DNA from: Actinacidiphila yeochonensis CN732
Lineage (GTDB): Bacteria; Actinomycetota; Actinomycetes; Streptomycetales; Streptomycetaceae
Direction: 5' to 3'
Length of the DNA: 64,000 bases
Assembly (NCBI RefSeq): GCF_000745345.1
Contig: NZ_JQNR01000003.1
Location: 1,054,001-1,118,000 of the forward strand
Shown here piece by piece: positions 34,948 through 46,451 of this stretch. The first letter of the stretch is position 1, and each line of letters opens with the position of its first letter. The translations under genes were made by a program, and so were the position numbers. The notes below the pieces were generated by a model. It worked only from the letters and a program-made list of their open reading frames with translations, made no database searches and was not told where the DNA came from.

Positions 34948-36873
34948 TCAGCCCAGCCGCAGGACCTCGCGCAGCACCCATTCCAGGGTCTGCTCGGCCT
35001 CGGGCGCGGCGCCCTGCGACCGCCAGGCGACGAACCCGTCAGGCCGCACCAGGACGGCACCCTCGGGCCCGACGCCGTAGAGCCGGCCGAAGTCCGGCGG
35101 CCCGTCGGGGGCACCGCCGGGCCGGCCCGGGCCGCCGGCGACGGGGCCGTCCGGGCCGAGCCCGCCGCCGGGGGCACCCTCCGGGCGGGGACCGCCGGAC
35201 GGCCGGCCCGACGGTGCGTCGGCCCGAGCGCCCTCGGGCCGGCCGCCCTCGGGCCGGGCGGCGGCGTCGGACGGGGCGGCCGGCTCCGGGACGAGATCCC
35301 GCCCGATCAGGTAGCGCTCCAGCGGCACGCCGGTGTGCTCGGCCGCCTCCCACGCGGCCTCGTACCAGGCCTCCGCCCCGGGCGCGGCCAGCAGCACCGG
35401 CACCCGCTCGAACAGGTCGAGGGTGGAGATCCGCTCACCGCCGCGCCGCACCCACAGGTGCGGGGCCCGGCCGCCGAGCACCGCGACCGGGCTGAACTCG
35501 GCGGCCAGCGGCGGCGCTTCGGGGTCCGCCCCGAGCACGGCGCCGCGCGGGTAGCGGTGGCCGAGCACCACCGCGAGCATCCCCGACTTCGGCCCGCCGG
35601 TCGGGACGGCGTCGTAGCCGGGGTGGCTGTGCTCGGCGGAACGGGCCGAGGCGCGGGCGGCGGTGGCCAGCGCGACGGGGCGGCGTTCGGCGTCGTAGCT
35701 CTCCAGCAGCGCCGGGCCGGCCCAGCCCGCGAGGACGGCGGCGAGCTTCCAGGCCAGGTTATGGGCGTCCTGGATGCCGGTGTTGGAGCCGAACGCGCCG
35801 GTGGGCGACATCTCGTGCGCGGAGTCCCCGGCGAGCAGGACCCGCCCGGCGCCGTACCGCTCCGCCACCCGTTCGGCGGCGTGCCAGGGCGCCTTCCCGG
35901 TGACCTCGACCTCCAGGTCGGGCACGCCCGCCGCGGCCCGGATCAGCCGGGCGCAGCGCTCGTCGGTGAAGTCGTCCAGGGTCTCGCCGTCGTCGGGGCG
36001 CCAGGGGGCGTGGAAGACCCAGTGCTCGGCGTTGTCCACGGGCAGCAGCGCGCCGGGGCTCTCCGGGTTGGTCAGGTAGCAGACGATGAACCGTCGGTCG
36101 CCGACCGCGTCGGCCAGCCGCTTGGCGCGGAAGGTGATGCTGACGTTGTGGAAGAGGTCGCCGGGCCCGGCCATGGAGATGCCCAGCCGCTCCCGGACCG
36201 GGCTGCGCGGGCCGTCGGCGGCCACCAGGTAGTCCGCGCGCACGGTGCGGCGCATCCCGCTGGCGCGGTCCACGATCTCCGCCGTGACACCGTCGGCGTC
36301 CTGCTCCGCGGCCACCAGCTCGGTGCCGAACCGGATGTCGCCGCCGAGCCGCCGGGCGGCCCGCAGCAGCACCGGCTCCAGGTCGTTCTGGCTGCACAGG
36401 CACCAGCCGGACGGGCTGATCCGGGACAGCGCGCCGCCCGGGTCGATGGTGCGGAACAGCCACTCCTGCTCGGCACCGGTCAGCGTGTCGGCCTGGAGGA
36501 TGCCGTGGTTCTCGGCGAGGACGGAGGCGGCCTCGCGGATCTGCGGCTCGATCCCGGCGGTGCGGAACAGCTCCATCGTGCGGACGTTGTTGCCGCGCCC
36601 GCGCGGGTGGCGCGAGGTGGCCGCGTGCCGCTCGACCAGCAGGTGCGGCACGCCGAGCCGGCCCAGGAAGACGGAGGCGGACAGCCCCACCAGCGAGCCG
36701 CCGACGACCAGCACCGGCACCCGCTCGTCGTACGGGAGCCCGGCCGGCGAGCCCGCCGGGTCGGCGGCGGGCGGGCGCGCGGCCGGTGGCGGAGCCGCGG
36801 CCGGGCCGCGGCCGGCCGGGGTGGACGCGCTGGAGGAGGGGGACGGGTGGGTGTGGTGCCGGGGTTGCGTCAT
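34948..36873 (-). CDS. whiE-ORFVIII: FAD-dependent aromatic hydroxylase of the spore-pigment cluster (WhiE ORFVIII-like)
   Basis: The 641-residue flavoprotein belongs to the PheA/TfdB group of aromatic polyketide hydroxylases. VLVVGGSLVGLSASVFLGRLG is the FAD fold (about residue 53), VAADGPRSPVRERLG the DG motif, and LLAGDSAHEMSPTGAFGSNTG the GD motif. The first 50 residues are Pro/Ala/Ser-rich. The C-terminal thioredoxin-like part is interrupted by about 65 residues of Gly/Pro/Arg-rich repeats (PEGGRPEG and similar) before FGRLYG. ATG 36873 has GGAGAG 6 bases upstream. It is divergent from the rest of the pigment genes, the same arrangement as in S. coelicolor whiE, where this hydroxylase is needed for the final spore colour. 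Confidence 0.88.
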   Translation of the reverse strand: MTQPRHHTHPSPSSSASTPAGRGPAAAPPPAARPPAADPAGSPAGLPYDERVPVLVVGGSLVGLSASVFLGRLGVPHLLVERHAATSRHPRGRGNNVRTMELFRTAGIEPQIREAASVLAENHGILQADTLTGAEQEWLFRTIDPGGALSRISPSGWCLCSQNDLEPVLLRAARRLGGDIRFGTELVAAEQDADGVTAEIVDRASGMRRTVRADYLVAADGPRSPVRERLGISMAGPGDLFHNVSITFRAKRLADAVGDRRFIVCYLTNPESPGALLPVDNAEHWVFHAPWRPDDGETLDDFTDERCARLIRAAAGVPDLEVEVTGKAPWHAAERVAERYGAGRVLLAGDSAHEMSPTGAFGSNTGIQDAHNLAWKLAAVLAGWAGPALLESYDAERRPVALATAARASARSAEHSHPGYDAVPTGGPKSGMLAVVLGHRYPRGAVLGADPEAPPLAAEFSPVAVLGGRAPHLWVRRGGERISTLDLFERVPVLLAAPGAEAWYEAAWEAAEHTGVPLERYLIGRDLVPEPAAPSDAAARPEGGRPEGARADAPSGRPSGGPRPEGAPGGGLGPDGPVAGGPGRPGGAPDGPPDFGRLYGVGPEGAVLVRPDGFVAWRSQGAAPEAEQTLEWVLREVLRLG

Positions 36874-37209
36874 CAGGTCTCTCCGGTGGGGGGTGTCGGG
36901 CGCGGGGCCGCCGCCCGACGGGGCGGGTGCCGGCCCGCGGGGTTCCCGCTGCCTCTGCTGCATTCCCGTCCGCCGCCCGCCCGGGGCGCCGCGGGGCGGT
37001 GCTTCACCCGGGCGCCTCACGTGCCGCGCACGATCCGCGACCCGGCCCGACGATCGGGAGTGACGGCACCGCCGCCCGCATTCGCGGAGACGCATATGCG
37101 TTCGGCACGTGCCGCGCTACGGCGCGGTACGGTCCCGGGCCCCGCGCCCGGCCGTCACCGCACACCGCACCGCACCGCGGCCCATGACCCGTGAGAGGAA
37201 CGAACCCCC
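36874..37209. promoter_or_regulatory. Divergent promoter region of the spore-pigment cluster
   Basis: The 336-base gap between the hydroxylase and the SchA/CurD gene must carry both promoters. Two palindromes lie close together: ACGCATATGCGT (37090-37101) and GGCACGTGCC (37104-37113), about 100 bases before the SchA/CurD start. No sigma-factor consensus was identified; in S. coelicolor the hydroxylase promoter depends on sporulation sigma-F. Confidence 0.4.
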
Positions 37210-38375
37210 GTGACGACTGTGGACGACCGCCAGGCCGTACAACCCTCCCCGGCCGGCACCGACACGCAGCGGCTGCGCGTCGTGCTCCTGCTCGACGTGC
37301 TCGACGGCCGGCAGGAGCGCTTCCTCCAGGCGTACGAGGAGATACGCCACCAGGTCGCCGCGGTGCCCGGACACCTCAGCGACCAGCTGTGCCAGTCGCT
37401 GGGCAGCTCCTCCCAGTGGCTCATCACCAGCGAGTGGGAGGGCAGCGAGCCCTTCCTGGACTGGGTGGAGAGCGCCGCCCACCGCAAGATGGTGGAGCCG
37501 CTGCACGGCTGCGTGCGCGACACCACCTCGCTGCGCTTCGTCGTCGCCCGCGAGACGCCCGATTCGGGCGCGCCCCGCGTCGCCCGGGTGAAGGCCGCGC
37601 CGGCCGCCGGCCTGGACCCGCTGCCGGCCCCCCGCTGGCCAGCGGCGGCGTGGTGCGGCACGCGATCACCTTCACCGTGAAGCCCGGCAGCGAGCAGCCG
37701 GTGGCCGACCTGCTGGCCGGCTACCGCTCCCCGCAGGCCCGCGTCGACAGCCACACGCGGCTGCTGCGCACCTCCCTCTTCATGCACGGCAACCGCGTGG
37801 TGCGGGCCGTGGAGGTGGCCGGCGACCTGGGCAACGCGCTGCGGCACGTGGCCGAGCAGCCCGAGGTGCGGGCGGTCGAGGAGGCCATCAACCCGTACCT
37901 GGAGGAGAACCGGGACCTGGCCGACCCCTCCTCGGCCCGGGCGTTCTTCGCCCGCGCGGCCCTGCCGGCCGCCTCCTACCGGGCCACGCCCGGCGCTGAC
38001 CTGGCCGGCGGCCGGGACCACGGTCCGCTGACCCGCCTGGCCTACCTCTACCCGGTCCGCGCCGGTCAGGGCGCGGAGGTCGCACGGCTGCTGGCCGAGG
38101 TGGACGCGGTCGCCGCCGGCGACCCGGCGCACCCGCTCGCCGCGGCCACCGTCTTCCACCGCGACGACGTCGTCGTCCGGATGATCGACGTACGCGGCCC
38201 CGCCTCCGGCGGCTCCGGCACCGCCGGGCTGCCCGGGGCCACGGTGCGCGCGCTGCGCGAACTCCTGGTGCCCGGCGGCCCCGACGACGCGGCCGACCCG
38301 GCCGGCCTCGGCCTGGGCGGCTACCCGATGACGCCGGTCACCGACCGGACGTCGTCGGAGGCGTCCGAGCGCTAG
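37210..38375 (+). CDS. whiE-ORFI: SchA/CurD-like spore-pigment protein (WhiE ORFI-like), apparent 1-base frameshift at 37628-37633
   Basis: The first part (37210 to about 37628) encodes an antibiotic-biosynthesis-monooxygenase-like domain (RVVLLLDVLDGRQERFLQAY; QWLITSEWEGSEPFLDWV). The second part is in another frame and encodes two SchA/CurD domains (VRHAITFTVKPGSEQ; LYPVRAGQGAEVARLL). Homologues known to me are single proteins of this order. Reading GCC CCC CGC TGG shows a run of six Cs at 37628-37633; a seventh C gives APPLASGGVVRHAITF and one frame of about 388 residues. A separate GTG start near 37650 is possible but lacks a good ribosome site. The function of the family in pigment synthesis is not established. 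Confidence 0.82.
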
Positions 38376-38762
38376 TGCCGCCCCCGGCGAGGTCCGCCCC
38401 CGCGGACCCCGCCGGCCGAGGCACCTCCGCCCCCGCGGCCGTGCGGCGCCCGTCCGATGCCGGCACCCGGCACGACGACCCGCACGCGCCGCCCTCCCCC
38501 GGGGCGCGCGCCGCCCCTCCCCCCACGGTGCCCGCCGACGCGGCGGCCCGGCCCCGGGCCGGGTGCGCGTCCGGCCCGCCGGGCGGCGCGCGCCCCCACC
38601 TGGACCCCGCGGCCGGCGGAAGGGACGACCGCCGGTCGCGGCCCCCGTGCCCGGCACCGGCCCCGGACGCTTCCGCGACCGGGGCCGGCGCCGGGCCGCA
38701 CCCCCCGGGCCCGCCTCCCTGACCCGTCACCACCAGTACCCCACCTGAGCCAAGGAGTCGTA
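38376..38762. other. Gap inside the pigment operon, no gene recognised
   Basis: The 387 bases between the SchA/CurD and cupin genes are extremely GC-rich and read as Pro/Ala/Arg-rich low complexity in all frames. I see no gene. An AAGGAG site appears only at the end, for the cupin gene. Confidence 0.5.
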
Positions 38763-39200
38763 ATGACGCAGAAAGCACGCATCGTCCACCTCGACGACAC
38801 CGCACCCAACACCCGGCGCGGCGGGGACCTGCGGGCCCTGCTGACGCCCGCGTCGGTCGGCTCGACCAGCGGGTTCATGGGGGTCGCCATCATCCAGCCG
38901 GGCGACCGGATCGGTGAGCACTACCACCCGTACTCCGAGGAGTTCGTGTACGTGCTGAACGGCCGGATCGAGGTCGACCTGGACGGGGAGGCGCACCCGC
39001 TGCGGCCCGAGCAGGGGCTGCTGATCCCGATCGACATGCGCCACCGGTTCCGCAACGTCGGCTCCACCGAGGCGCGGATGGTCTTCCACCTGGGCCCGCT
39101 GGCGCCGCGGCCGGAGCTCGGCCACGTCGACACCGAGCCCGAACAGGAGGGTGCCGCCGGCCACGCGGCGCCTCCCGACCCGGCTGGGGCGCGGGCATGA
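38763..39200 (+). CDS. whiE-ORFII: Cupin protein of the spore-pigment cluster (WhiE ORFII / CurC-like)
   Basis: The 145-residue protein is a single small cupin barrel. [24 protein letters not shown] near residue 58 is cupin motif 1, with two His and the Glu as metal ligands, and [20 protein letters not shown] near 100 is motif 2. Cupins of this kind in type II PKS clusters act as monooxygenases or cyclases; the exact step in spore-pigment assembly is unknown. The C-terminal 25 residues are low complexity. ATG 38763 follows AAGGAG closely. The stop overlaps the ketosynthase start (ATGA). Confidence 0.9.
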   Translation: MTQKARIVHLDDTAPNTRRGGDLRALLTPASVGSTSGFMGVAIIQPGDRIGEHYHPYSEEFVYVLNGRIEVDLDGEAHPLRPEQGLLIPIDMRHRFRNVGSTEARMVFHLGPLAPRPELGHVDTEPEQEGAAGHAAPPDPAGARA

Positions 39201-40461
39201 CCCGGCGGGTAGCGATCACCGGGCTGGGCGTGGTCGCGCCCGGCGGCACCGGTATACCGGCTTTCTGGGACCTGCTGACCGCCGGCCGTACCGCCACGCG
39301 CGGCATCTCGCTCTTCGACCCGGCGGGCTTCCGCTCCCGGATCGCCGCCGAGTGCGACTTCGACCCGGCCGCCGCCGGGATCATCGGCGAGCAGGCCGAA
39401 CGGTCCGACCGCTACGTGCAGTTCGCCCTGGCGGCGGCGCGTGAGGCGGTCCGCGACAGCGGTCTCGACCTCGGCTCCGAGGACCCCTGGCGGGTCGGCG
39501 TCAGCCTCGGCTCGGCGGTCGGCGGCACCACCCGGCTGGAGCGCGACTACGTGAAGGTGAGCGGTGGCGGCCAGCGCTGGGAGGTCTCCCCCGAGGAGGC
39601 GGCGAAGCACCTGAACCGGGCGTTCCAGCCGAGCGCGCTGGCCGGCGAGGTGGCGGAGGACCTGGAGGCGCACGGCCCGGTGCAGACGGTCTCCACCGGC
39701 TGCACCTCGGGCCTGGACGCCGTCGGGCACGCCTTCCACGCCGTCCAGGAGGGCAAGGCCGACATCATCGTGGCCGGCGCGGCGGACTCGCCGATCTCTC
39801 CGATCACGGTGGCCTGCTTCGACGCGATCAAGGCCACCTCCACCCGCAACGACGACCCCGCGCACGCCTCCCGCCCGTTCGACGCCGAACGCGACGGCTT
39901 CGTGCTGGGCGAGGGCTCGGCGGTGCTGCTGCTGGAGGAGTGGGAGCACGCCCGGCGGCGCGGCGCCCGCATCCACTGCGAGCTGCGCGGCTTCGCCACG
40001 TTCGGCAACGCCTACCACATGACCGGCCTGACCAAGGAGGGCCGGGAGATGTCGCAGGCGATCGACCGGGCGCTGGCGGACGCGCGGATCGACCCGTCGG
40101 CCGTCGACTACGTCAACGCGCACGGCTCGGGCACCAAGCAGAACGACCGGCACGAGACGGCCGCCGTCAAGCGGTCGCTGGGCGAGCACGCCCGGAAGGT
40201 GCCGATGAGTTCGATCAAGTCGATGGTGGGGCACTCGCTCGGCGCCATCGGCGCGATCGAACTGGCCGCGTGCGCGCTGGCGCTGGCCAACGACGTGGTG
40301 CCGCCGACGGCCAACTACACCACCCCGGACCCGGAGTGCGACCTGGACTACGTGCCGCGTACGGCGCGCGAGGCCCGGCTGCGCTCGGTGCTGTCGGTGG
40401 GCAGCGGCTTCGGCGGGTTCCAGTCCGCCGTGGTGCTGGCCCACGCCGAGAGGAGCACGTC

Positions 40462-40465
<4 letters not shown>
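39197..40465 (+). CDS. whiE-ORFIII: Type II PKS ketosynthase alpha (KS-alpha)
   Basis: The 422-residue ketosynthase forms the carbon-carbon bonds of the pigment polyketide with its KS-beta partner and the ACP. The nucleophile is Cys169 in [16 protein letters not shown], with catalytic His in [11 protein letters not shown] and [10 protein letters not shown]. Full length and motifs are intact. It is coupled to the cupin gene upstream and to KS-beta downstream by 4-base overlaps, so the two ketosynthase subunits are made in equal amounts. Confidence 0.96.
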
Positions 40466-43084
<2,619 letters not shown>

Positions 43085-43115
43085 CACCGTCGCCCGGCAC
43101 CCCCGGCACCCCCTC

Positions 43116-43151
43116 GGACCGCCCGCGCACACCGGAGTGCGCGGGCGGTCC
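43116..43151. terminator. First of three hairpins after the pigment operon
   Basis: GGACCGCCCGCGCAC (43116-43130) pairs perfectly over 15 bp with 43137-43151, loop ACCGGA, 32 bases after the cyclase stop. Confidence 0.88.
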
Positions 43152-43183
43152 GCTGTGCGCGCTCCGGTGTCTCCGGTGTGCGC

Positions 43184-43221
43184 GGGCCCCAGGACGCGAG
43201 GGGCTTCGCGTCCTGGGGCCC
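43184..43221. terminator. Second hairpin in the convergent gap
   Basis: GGGCCCCAGGACGCGA (43184-43199) pairs perfectly over 16 bp with 43206-43221 around a 6-base loop. It lies midway between the converging genes and can serve both strands. Confidence 0.85.
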
Positions 43222-43280
43222 GGGCGCGAGGGGCCTCGCGGGGGTCGCGGCGCGGAGGACGGAACCGCCGGGGGATGCGG

Positions 43281-43315
43281 GAGGGCGCCGGCCGCGGGGT
43301 GCGGCCGGCGCCCTC
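43281..43315. terminator. Third hairpin, next to the O-methyltransferase end
   Basis: GAGGGCGCCGGCCGC (43281-43295) pairs perfectly over 15 bp with 43301-43315, loop GGGGT, 22 bases from the methyltransferase stop. Confidence 0.88.
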
Positions 43316-43336
43316 GGTGGTGCGGGCGGGCGGTGG

Positions 43337-44452
43337 TCAGACGCCCTCGGGCGGCTGCTTGGCGACGACGGCCTCGAAGGCGTGCAGGTGGGCGTTGACC
43401 GGCCGGACCGCGCCGACGGTGAGGCCGGCCTCCTCCATCAGCGCCGTCATGCTGGAACGGGTGTGCTTGGCACCGCCGACGTTCATCAGGAGCAGCAGGT
43501 CCATGGCGGTGGTGAAGCGCATGGACGGGCTGTCGTCGACGAGGTTCTCGATCACCAGCACCCGGGCGCCCGGTTCGGCGGCGGCCACCACGTTGCGCAG
43601 GGTGGCGCGGGTGCTGGCGTCGTCCCACTCCAGGATGTTCTTCAGCACGTACAGGTCGGCGCGGACCGGCACGTCCTGCCGGCAGTCGCCCGGCACCAGC
43701 CGCGCCCGGGCGGCCAGCGGGCCCCCGTCGCGCAGCCGCGGGTCGGCGCCGGCCACCACGGCCGGCAGGTCCAGCAGCGTGCCCTGGAGGGCGGGCGCCT
43801 TCTCCAGCAGCTCGGCCAGCGCCAGGCCCTGGCCGCCGCCGATGTCGACGACGCTGCGCACACCGGTGAGGTCGAGGTAGGCGGCCACGTCGCGGGCGGC
43901 CTGCCGGCTGGAGGCGGTCATGGCCCGGTCGAAGACCCGCGCCGACTCGCCGCCCTCGGCGTGCAGGTAGTCGAAGAACCCCTTGCCGTAGAGGTCCTGG
44001 AAGACGTCGCGCCCGGTACGGACGGCGTCCTCCAGCCGCGGCCACGCGTCCCAGGTCCACGGCTCGGTGCACCACAGGGCGATGTGGTGGAGGCTGCCGG
44101 GCTCGTCCTGGCGCAGCAGGCGGGACATCGGGGTGTGGCGGAAGCGGCCGTCGGCGTCCTCGGCGAACAGGCCGTAGCAGGTGAGAGCCCGCAGCAGCCG
44201 GCGCAGCGGCTGCGGCTCGGTGCCGACCGCCGGGGCCAGCTCCTCGGCGGTCGCCGGCTCCGCGTCGAGCGCGTCGGGGACGCCGATGCGGACGGCGGCG
44301 CGGATGGCGGCGGCACAGGCCGCGCCGAAGACGAGTTCCCGCAGCCGCATCGAGGAGCCGGCGCCGGCGGCGCCCTCCTCGACGGGCTGGGCCGCGGGCT
44401 GGGCGAGCTGGGCGAAGGGTTCGGGGCTCGGGATACGGGGTGGGGCCGTCAT
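43337..44452 (-). CDS. SAM-dependent O-methyltransferase
   Basis: The 371-residue enzyme belongs to the plant-caffeate/TcmN-TcmO-like O-methyltransferases of polyketide pathways. It has an N-terminal dimerisation domain (MRLRELVFGAACAAAIRAAV from about 35) and a Rossmann domain with the SAM loop VVDIGGGQGLALAELL near 197. The acidic loop and catalytic region LKNILEWDDASTRATLRNV near 265 has Glu-Trp where the usual base is His-Asp (LHDW), so the catalytic base may differ. It converges on the pigment operon. Tailoring of the spore pigment is a reasonable inference but is not shown. Confidence 0.88.
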   Translation of the reverse strand: MTAPPRIPSPEPFAQLAQPAAQPVEEGAAGAGSSMRLRELVFGAACAAAIRAAVRIGVPDALDAEPATAEELAPAVGTEPQPLRRLLRALTCYGLFAEDADGRFRHTPMSRLLRQDEPGSLHHIALWCTEPWTWDAWPRLEDAVRTGRDVFQDLYGKGFFDYLHAEGGESARVFDRAMTASSRQAARDVAAYLDLTGVRSVVDIGGGQGLALAELLEKAPALQGTLLDLPAVVAGADPRLRDGGPLAARARLVPGDCRQDVPVRADLYVLKNILEWDDASTRATLRNVVAAAEPGARVLVIENLVDDSPSMRFTTAMDLLLLMNVGGAKHTRSSMTALMEEAGLTVGAVRPVNAHLHAFEAVVAKQPPEGV

Positions 44453-44562
44453 TGGGGCCGCCCTTTCTCGGTGGCGGTGCGGGGGGTCTGGGCTCGGGGG
44501 GACTCGGGGCTCGGAACGCGCCGGGGTCGCGGGCGCGTTCGGATGTGGCCGGCGGACCGGGC

Positions 44563-44597
44563 CCGGCCCGCCCCGGGAGCGGGAGCGGGCGGGCCGG
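44563..44597 (-). terminator. Hairpin after the beta-helix gene
   Basis: CCGGCCCGCCC (44563-44573) pairs with 44587-44597, 22 bases beyond the beta-helix gene stop and upstream of the methyltransferase start. Confidence 0.5.
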
Positions 44598-44618
44598 CCG
44601 GGTGCCGGGGGCGGCGGA

Positions 44619-45932
44619 TCAGCAGCGGCCGGCGGGGACGGAGACCGAGCAGTCGTTGCCGGTGAACGTGTTGCCGGTGCCGTGGTCGTTGTCGGCCAGG
44701 TCGGCCGGGCCGTTGCTCAGGACGGTGTTGTCGAGGACGGAGATCCCGGAGCTGGGGCCGCCGGTGAAGCTCGGGAAGAGGACGATGCCGCCGGACAGCG
44801 GGGAGGCGCCGACGTTCCCGGTGACCGTGTTGCCGGACAGCCGGGTGTTCTCGACTCCGGTCAGCACGATGCCGGCGCCCTGCACGTAGGGCAGCCGGGC
44901 GGTGGCCGCGCAGTAGGCGTTGTTGTCGGTGACGGTGTTCCGCTCGACGGTGAGCTCGCCGGCCCGCGGGGTGTTCTCGTCGCCGACGAGGAAGGCGCCC
45001 GCGCAGTTGCCGGTCATGGTGTTGCGCTCGACCGTGACGTCCCGCAGCCGCCGCACCACCAGGCCCATGTGGTTGTCCTTCAGCGTGTTTCCGCTGATCA
45101 GGGTGCCCTGGGTGTCGGTGGCGCCGCCCTCCTCGCTGACGGTGTTGGCCACGAACAGGCCGGCCTCGCCGTTGCCGCTCGCCTCGTTCCGGGTGAACCG
45201 GCCGCGTACGGAACGCTCCTGGCCGATGCCGTACAGGCCGTTGGCGTCGGCCCGCACCCCGCTGACGGTGAGCCGGTCGGCCGCCGAGGCCCACAGGCCG
45301 TACGTGGCGAAGCCGGTGACGGTGAGGTCGGTGACCCGCACGTCCGCCGCGCCCGTGACGCACACCCCGCTGCCGGGCTGGCCGCACTCGGCGGTGCCGG
45401 CCGCCGTGCCGGTACCGGTTCCCGTACCGGCAGAGGTCTCACCCGGACCCGTGGCCGGGGTGGCCGCGGCGGTGCCGCCGGGGACCGTGGACGGGCTGGA
45501 CGGGGTGGACGGCGTGGACGCGGTGGTCGCCGTCGTCCCGCCGCTCCGTGTGGGGGCGCCGGAGACGGTACCGCCGGTGGGGGCCGCAGCCGTCCCCCCG
45601 GCAGTGGGGGCGAGCGGGGCCGGGTCGGCCGGGGCGGTCGTGGACTGGTCCGCGGTGGTGGGCGGGGCGAGTACCGTCTGGCCGGCGCCGCTGCCGCGCA
45701 GCGTCACGTCGGAGGTGCCGATGCGGACGGTGCCCCGATAGGTGCCCGGCATCAGGAACACCGTGTCGCCCGGCCGGGCCGCGTCCACCGCGGCCTGCAC
45801 GGACTCGCCCGGGTGGACCACGTGCCAGGTCCCGGTGCCCGCCGGCGCGTCCGCGGCCTGGGCCGGCGCTATCGCCGTTCCCGCCGCCGCCGCGACGCAC
45901 ACCGCCGCCGTCATCACTGCTCGCCTCGCCAT
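44619..45932 (-). CDS. Secreted right-handed parallel beta-helix protein
   Basis: The 437-residue protein has a signal peptide (MARRAVMTAAVCVAAAAG, cleavage after AQA near 26). A short region WHVVHPGESVQAAVDAARPGDTV resembles the start of pectate-lyase/NosD-type folds. A Ser/Thr/Gly/Pro-rich insert of about 100 residues follows (about 85-185), then about ten beta-helix coils with NTMTGN, NTVTDN, NTVTGN-type turns. Four or more cysteines near the end (ECGQ, GVCV, NDCS, GRC) may form disulfides. No catalytic residues can be assigned; carbohydrate binding or lyase activity is possible. Confidence 0.82.
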   Translation of the reverse strand: MARRAVMTAAVCVAAAAGTAIAPAQAADAPAGTGTWHVVHPGESVQAAVDAARPGDTVFLMPGTYRGTVRIGTSDVTLRGSGAGQTVLAPPTTADQSTTAPADPAPLAPTAGGTAAAPTGGTVSGAPTRSGGTTATTASTPSTPSSPSTVPGGTAAATPATGPGETSAGTGTGTGTAAGTAECGQPGSGVCVTGAADVRVTDLTVTGFATYGLWASAADRLTVSGVRADANGLYGIGQERSVRGRFTRNEASGNGEAGLFVANTVSEEGGATDTQGTLISGNTLKDNHMGLVVRRLRDVTVERNTMTGNCAGAFLVGDENTPRAGELTVERNTVTDNNAYCAATARLPYVQGAGIVLTGVENTRLSGNTVTGNVGASPLSGGIVLFPSFTGGPSSGISVLDNTVLSNGPADLADNDHGTGNTFTGNDCSVSVPAGRC

Positions 45933-46451
45933 CGACCCGACCCGCCTTCTGCTTCGTGCGCCCCGCGTCGGCGGGGCTCCCTGACCTGGAACGGCGGCCG
46001 ACCGGCCGCCAGCACGACGCTAAGTTCGCCCCATCCCCCCCGCCACTCCCACCCGGCACCGGGGTGACGGCCCTTCGGGGCCGCCGCCGGACGGGTGGCG
46101 GCGGCGGGCTCCCACCCGACGGGCAGTCAGCCCGAATACGGCGGTGGCCGCGGACAGCGCGGGCGGGAGGCGAAACCGGCGGTGGACGGCCCGCCGGGCA
46201 CCAGGGAGACGCCGTCCGGTTGGCGGCCGCCCACCCGGGCTCCGCCGAAGCGGCCCGGAGAGCCCGGAAGGCCCGGAAGGTACGGAGCCGGCAGGTACGG
46301 AGGGCCCGGCACTCGGACGGTACGTCAGGTGCCGTCCGGCGGGGGCGCGGACCGGCCCTCGTGCGGCCGTGGTGTCAGGGAGGCGCGTGCGCGCCAGGTG
46401 TACGCGGCCGCGTCAGGCGTGTGCGATCACGTCAGGCGCGCGCGATCGCTG
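45933..46451. other. Non-coding gap upstream of the beta-helix gene
   Basis: The 519 bases contain the beta-helix promoter on the right-hand side of that gene and the 3' flank of the spermidine-synthase-like gene. Repeats such as CCCGGAAGG (about 46263-46290) and CGTCAGGCG (46411 and 46430) are visible; no gene is recognised on either strand. Confidence 0.45.
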
